Assembly (NCBI RefSeq): GCF_008124875.1
Contig: NZ_VNIA01000001.1
Span: 448,627 to 512,626, forward strand
DNA length: 64,000 nucleotides
Source of the DNA: Tenacibaculum adriaticum
GTDB taxonomy: Bacteria; Bacteroidota; Bacteroidia; Flavobacteriales; Flavobacteriaceae
Reading direction: 5' to 3'
A model generated the notes under the pieces. It saw only the letters and a program-made list of their open reading frames with translations. It did no database searches and had not been told where the DNA came from. Shown in pieces: positions 61,899 to 64,000 of the stretch (the stretch's first letter is position 1; each line of letters opens with the position of its first letter). A program made the translations under genes and the position numbers.

Positions 61899-64000
61899 AT
61901 GAAAAAAAATTACTTAAGTTATGCTTTTGTTTTTTCTTTGCTAGCAGTAGGTACTGTTAATGCACAAAAAAATGAACTTCAAATTAAAAAGAAAATTTTA
62001 GACCAAAGAGGAAACCCCTCTATTGTCATGTTTAAAAAATCATCTAATTATTCCGTTTCTCAAGCTAAAGAAGCTATAATTCAAGATTTTGAATTAAAAA
62101 ACAGTTCTTTAAAAAAAGTAAAAATTAATAATGATGATTTAGGCTTTACCCACGAGAAACAACAACAATTTCATAAAGGAATTAAAGTTGAATTTGGACA
62201 ATACAACTTTCATGCTAAAAACGGAAGTGTTCAATCTGCTTCAGGTAAAATTTTTAGAATAGAAAAAGAAAATTTAACACCAAACTTATCAAAACAAGTA
62301 GCTTTTAATAAAGCAATTCAACATACTGGAGCAGAAAAGTATATGTGGGAATTCCCAGAAGCATCAAAAGAAATGGATAACTATAAAAAACCAGAAGGTG
62401 AATTATTACTATTACCGGGTGAAGTTATCGGACAAAAGGATGCGCGTTTAGCTTATAAATTTGACATTTTTGCAACGAAGCCCTTAAGTAGAGGTTATTT
62501 ATATATTGATGCTCAAAATGGAGAAGTATTGTTTTATAACGCAATTATTAAGCACGCAGAAAAGTTTGGTCACGGAAGTGAAGCAAAACATGTTGATAAA
62601 GTAAATAAAACAACTACAGTAGCTACAGCATTTGTTTCTGCTATAGCAGAAACACGTTATAGTGGAGTAAAAAATATTGAAACTGCTTTAAGTGGATCTA
62701 ATTATATTTTAAGTGATGCTTCAAGAAAAATATATACTCGAGATGCTAAACATCAAGCGCCAGGATCAACATATCCTTATGTAACAAATTATGATCAGTT
62801 CACAGATAGTGATAATAATTGGACAACAGCTGAACATAGCACAAATAAAGATGATGCCGCATTAGATGCTCATTGGGGAGCAATGATGACTTTTGATTAC
62901 TGGCAACAAGAGCACGGTAGAAATAGTTATGATGGGAGTGGAGCACAAATTAGAAGTTATGTACATGTAGATAATAATTATGATAATGCATTCTGGAATG
63001 GTTCAGTAATGTCTTATGGAGACGGATCCTCAAATGGTAATGAAGGAAACGGAAATTTCGATGCTTTAACATCTATCGATGTAGCTGCACATGAAATTGG
63101 TCATGCAGTCTGCTCATATACTGCAGATTTAGCATATCAAAGGGAGTCAGGTGCATTAAACGAAGGTTTTTCAGATATTTGGGGAGCAGCTGTTGAACAT
63201 TTTGCAAAGGGGAATGGAAATGATTTAAATCCTTCCGCTTCAGTATGGTTAATTGGAGATGAAATTGATAGGCGAAGCGGTTCTGCTGCTTTGCGCTCTA
63301 TGAGTAATCCAACTTCAGAAGGTCAACCAGACACGTATGGTGGTACAAATTGGCAAAACCCAAATTGTGGTACACCTACAAATCTTAATGATTATTGTGG
63401 AGTTCATACAAACTCCGGAGTGTTAAATTATTGGTTTTATTTATTAACTGTAGGTGGTAATGGAACAAACGATGTAGGTGACGTTTTTAACGTAACTGGA
63501 ATTGGGATGACTAAAGCAGCAAAAATTACATATCGTTTAGAAGCTAATTATTTATCACCTAGCTCAACCTTTGCTGATGCAAGAGCTGGAGCAATTCAAG
63601 CGGCTACGGATTTATATGGAGTTAATTCTCAAGAAGTAATTTCAACAACGAATGCTTTTTATGCAGTGAATGTTGGAGAAGAGTTTGTGCAGGCATGTGC
63701 ATTAGGAGCTCCTTCTGGCCTATCGACTTCAAATGTTGGAGACAATGGCTTTACTGTTTCTTGGAACTCAGTATCAGGAGCTGCATCTTATGATGTTACT
63801 ATCGGTGGAAATACAAGTAATGTATCTGGAACAACTTTTAATGCATCAGGATTGTTATCTGGAACTCAATATACAGTTAACGTTTCTGCTAAATGTTCAG
63901 GAGGAGGAAGTGGAACAGCAGCGACAACGAATGTTACTACAACAGGAACGCCACCATTAAACTATTGTGATTCTAAAGGAAATAGTGTTGCAGATGAATA
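61899..64000 (+). CDS. Secreted M4 (thermolysin-like) metalloprotease with fibronectin type III domain (partial)
   Basis: The frame runs from the ATG at 61899 to the window edge. The signal peptide is MKKNYLSYAFVFSLLAVGTV, then NA. A prepropeptide (FTP/PepSY-like, about 25-230; GVKVEFGQYN-type region at KVEFGQYNFHAKNGSVQSAS) precedes the catalytic domain. Zinc ligands: VAAHEIGHAVCSY (His398, His402; base Glu399) and Glu422 in GALNEGFSDIWGAAVEH, 20 residues after the second His, as in thermolysin. The later catalytic His503 is in CGVHTNSGVLNYWFYLL. A fibronectin-type III-like domain begins near residue 603 (PSGLSTSNVGDNGFTVSWNS). A T9SS sorting domain further on is likely but lies outside the window. 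Confidence 0.93.
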   Translation, partial: MKKNYLSYAFVFSLLAVGTVNAQKNELQIKKKILDQRGNPSIVMFKKSSNYSVSQAKEAIIQDFELKNSSLKKVKINNDDLGFTHEKQQQFHKGIKVEFGQYNFHAKNGSVQSASGKIFRIEKENLTPNLSKQVAFNKAIQHTGAEKYMWEFPEASKEMDNYKKPEGELLLLPGEVIGQKDARLAYKFDIFATKPLSRGYLYIDAQNGEVLFYNAIIKHAEKFGHGSEAKHVDKVNKTTTVATAFVSAIAETRYSGVKNIETALSGSNYILSDASRKIYTRDAKHQAPGSTYPYVTNYDQFTDSDNNWTTAEHSTNKDDAALDAHWGAMMTFDYWQQEHGRNSYDGSGAQIRSYVHVDNNYDNAFWNGSVMSYGDGSSNGNEGNGNFDALTSIDVAAHEIGHAVCSYTADLAYQRESGALNEGFSDIWGAAVEHFAKGNGNDLNPSASVWLIGDEIDRRSGSAALRSMSNPTSEGQPDTYGGTNWQNPNCGTPTNLNDYCGVHTNSGVLNYWFYLLTVGGNGTNDVGDVFNVTGIGMTKAAKITYRLEANYLSPSSTFADARAGAIQAATDLYGVNSQEVISTTNAFYAVNVGEEFVQACALGAPSGLSTSNVGDNGFTVSWNSVSGAASYDVTIGGNTSNVSGTTFNASGLLSGTQYTVNVSAKCSGGGSGTAATTNVTTTGTPPLNYCDSKGNSVADE

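Noticed and set aside
63733..63960. Plus-strand frame in the metalloprotease
   Set aside because: It is a shifted reading of the fibronectin-type domain of a clear M4 protease.

Overview
The window is AT-rich chromosomal DNA (very AT-rich between genes) from a member of the Flavobacteriaceae, most like the marine Tenacibaculum/Polaribacter group. This rests on several things: a type IX secretion type-B cargo protein with a gliding-associated C-terminus, Bacteroidetes-type promoters (TAnnTTTG close to start codons), DUF4175, DUF4292 and HU-SPOR proteins, and lipoproteins with short MKK-type leaders. Genus and species are inference. No rRNA, tRNA or CRISPR was seen.

Layout. 1-2.4 kb (minus): an ECF sigma factor coupled to a membrane-anchored partner, preceded by two small lipoproteins. 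2.4-8.4 kb: a LuxE-like acyl-protein ligase, GlpD, an MFS exporter, an ACT-type protein and GpsA. 8.4-13.4 kb: dut, two GNATs, recA, a pseudouridine synthase, a DUF2167 protein and rpiB. 13.41-14.25 kb: an AT-rich gap with phased DnaA-box-like repeats, a candidate oriC. 14.25-20.7 kb: rnr, a GIN-domain protein, tatA, an SPFH protein, DoxX, an outer-membrane barrel and a methyltransferase. 20.66-23.06 kb: a 2.4-kb gene-free block with eight parS-like 16-mers, the last units forming an exact 411-bp-period tandem repeat. 23-28.7 kb (minus): mnmG, ybeY and a large DUF4175 protein.

28.7-33.8 kb is the accessory region: an orphan 153-aa gene, a decayed IS3 element, a 165-aa gene bordered by an attC-like 129-bp repeat, a GNAT-nitrilase fusion, and a scar that joins the 3' end of a second tcdA copy to the 5' end of a second DUF4175 copy. 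33.8-40.4 kb (minus): the T9SS cargo protein, tcdA, a TatD hydrolase, an alpha/beta hydrolase and an SDR. 40.5-54.9 kb: gltX and a barrel gene, mfd with two membrane-protein genes, a kinase-like unknown, an MG2-type protein, dprA, an HU-SPOR protein and a thioesterase. 54.9-61.7 kb (minus): a tightly overlapping envelope operon (nucleotidyltransferase, TPR, DUF4292, EnvC-like, AI-2E family), preceded by a double-ATPase ABC protein. 61.9 kb to the end: a secreted M4 metalloprotease cut by the window edge.

The most unusual signal is chromosome-organisation DNA rather than a protein system: a multi-copy parS-like array beside mnmG, 7-9 kb from an oriC-like gap. The second is the duplication scar at 33.5-33.8 kb, which suggests a past tandem duplication of the DUF4175-to-tcdA interval.
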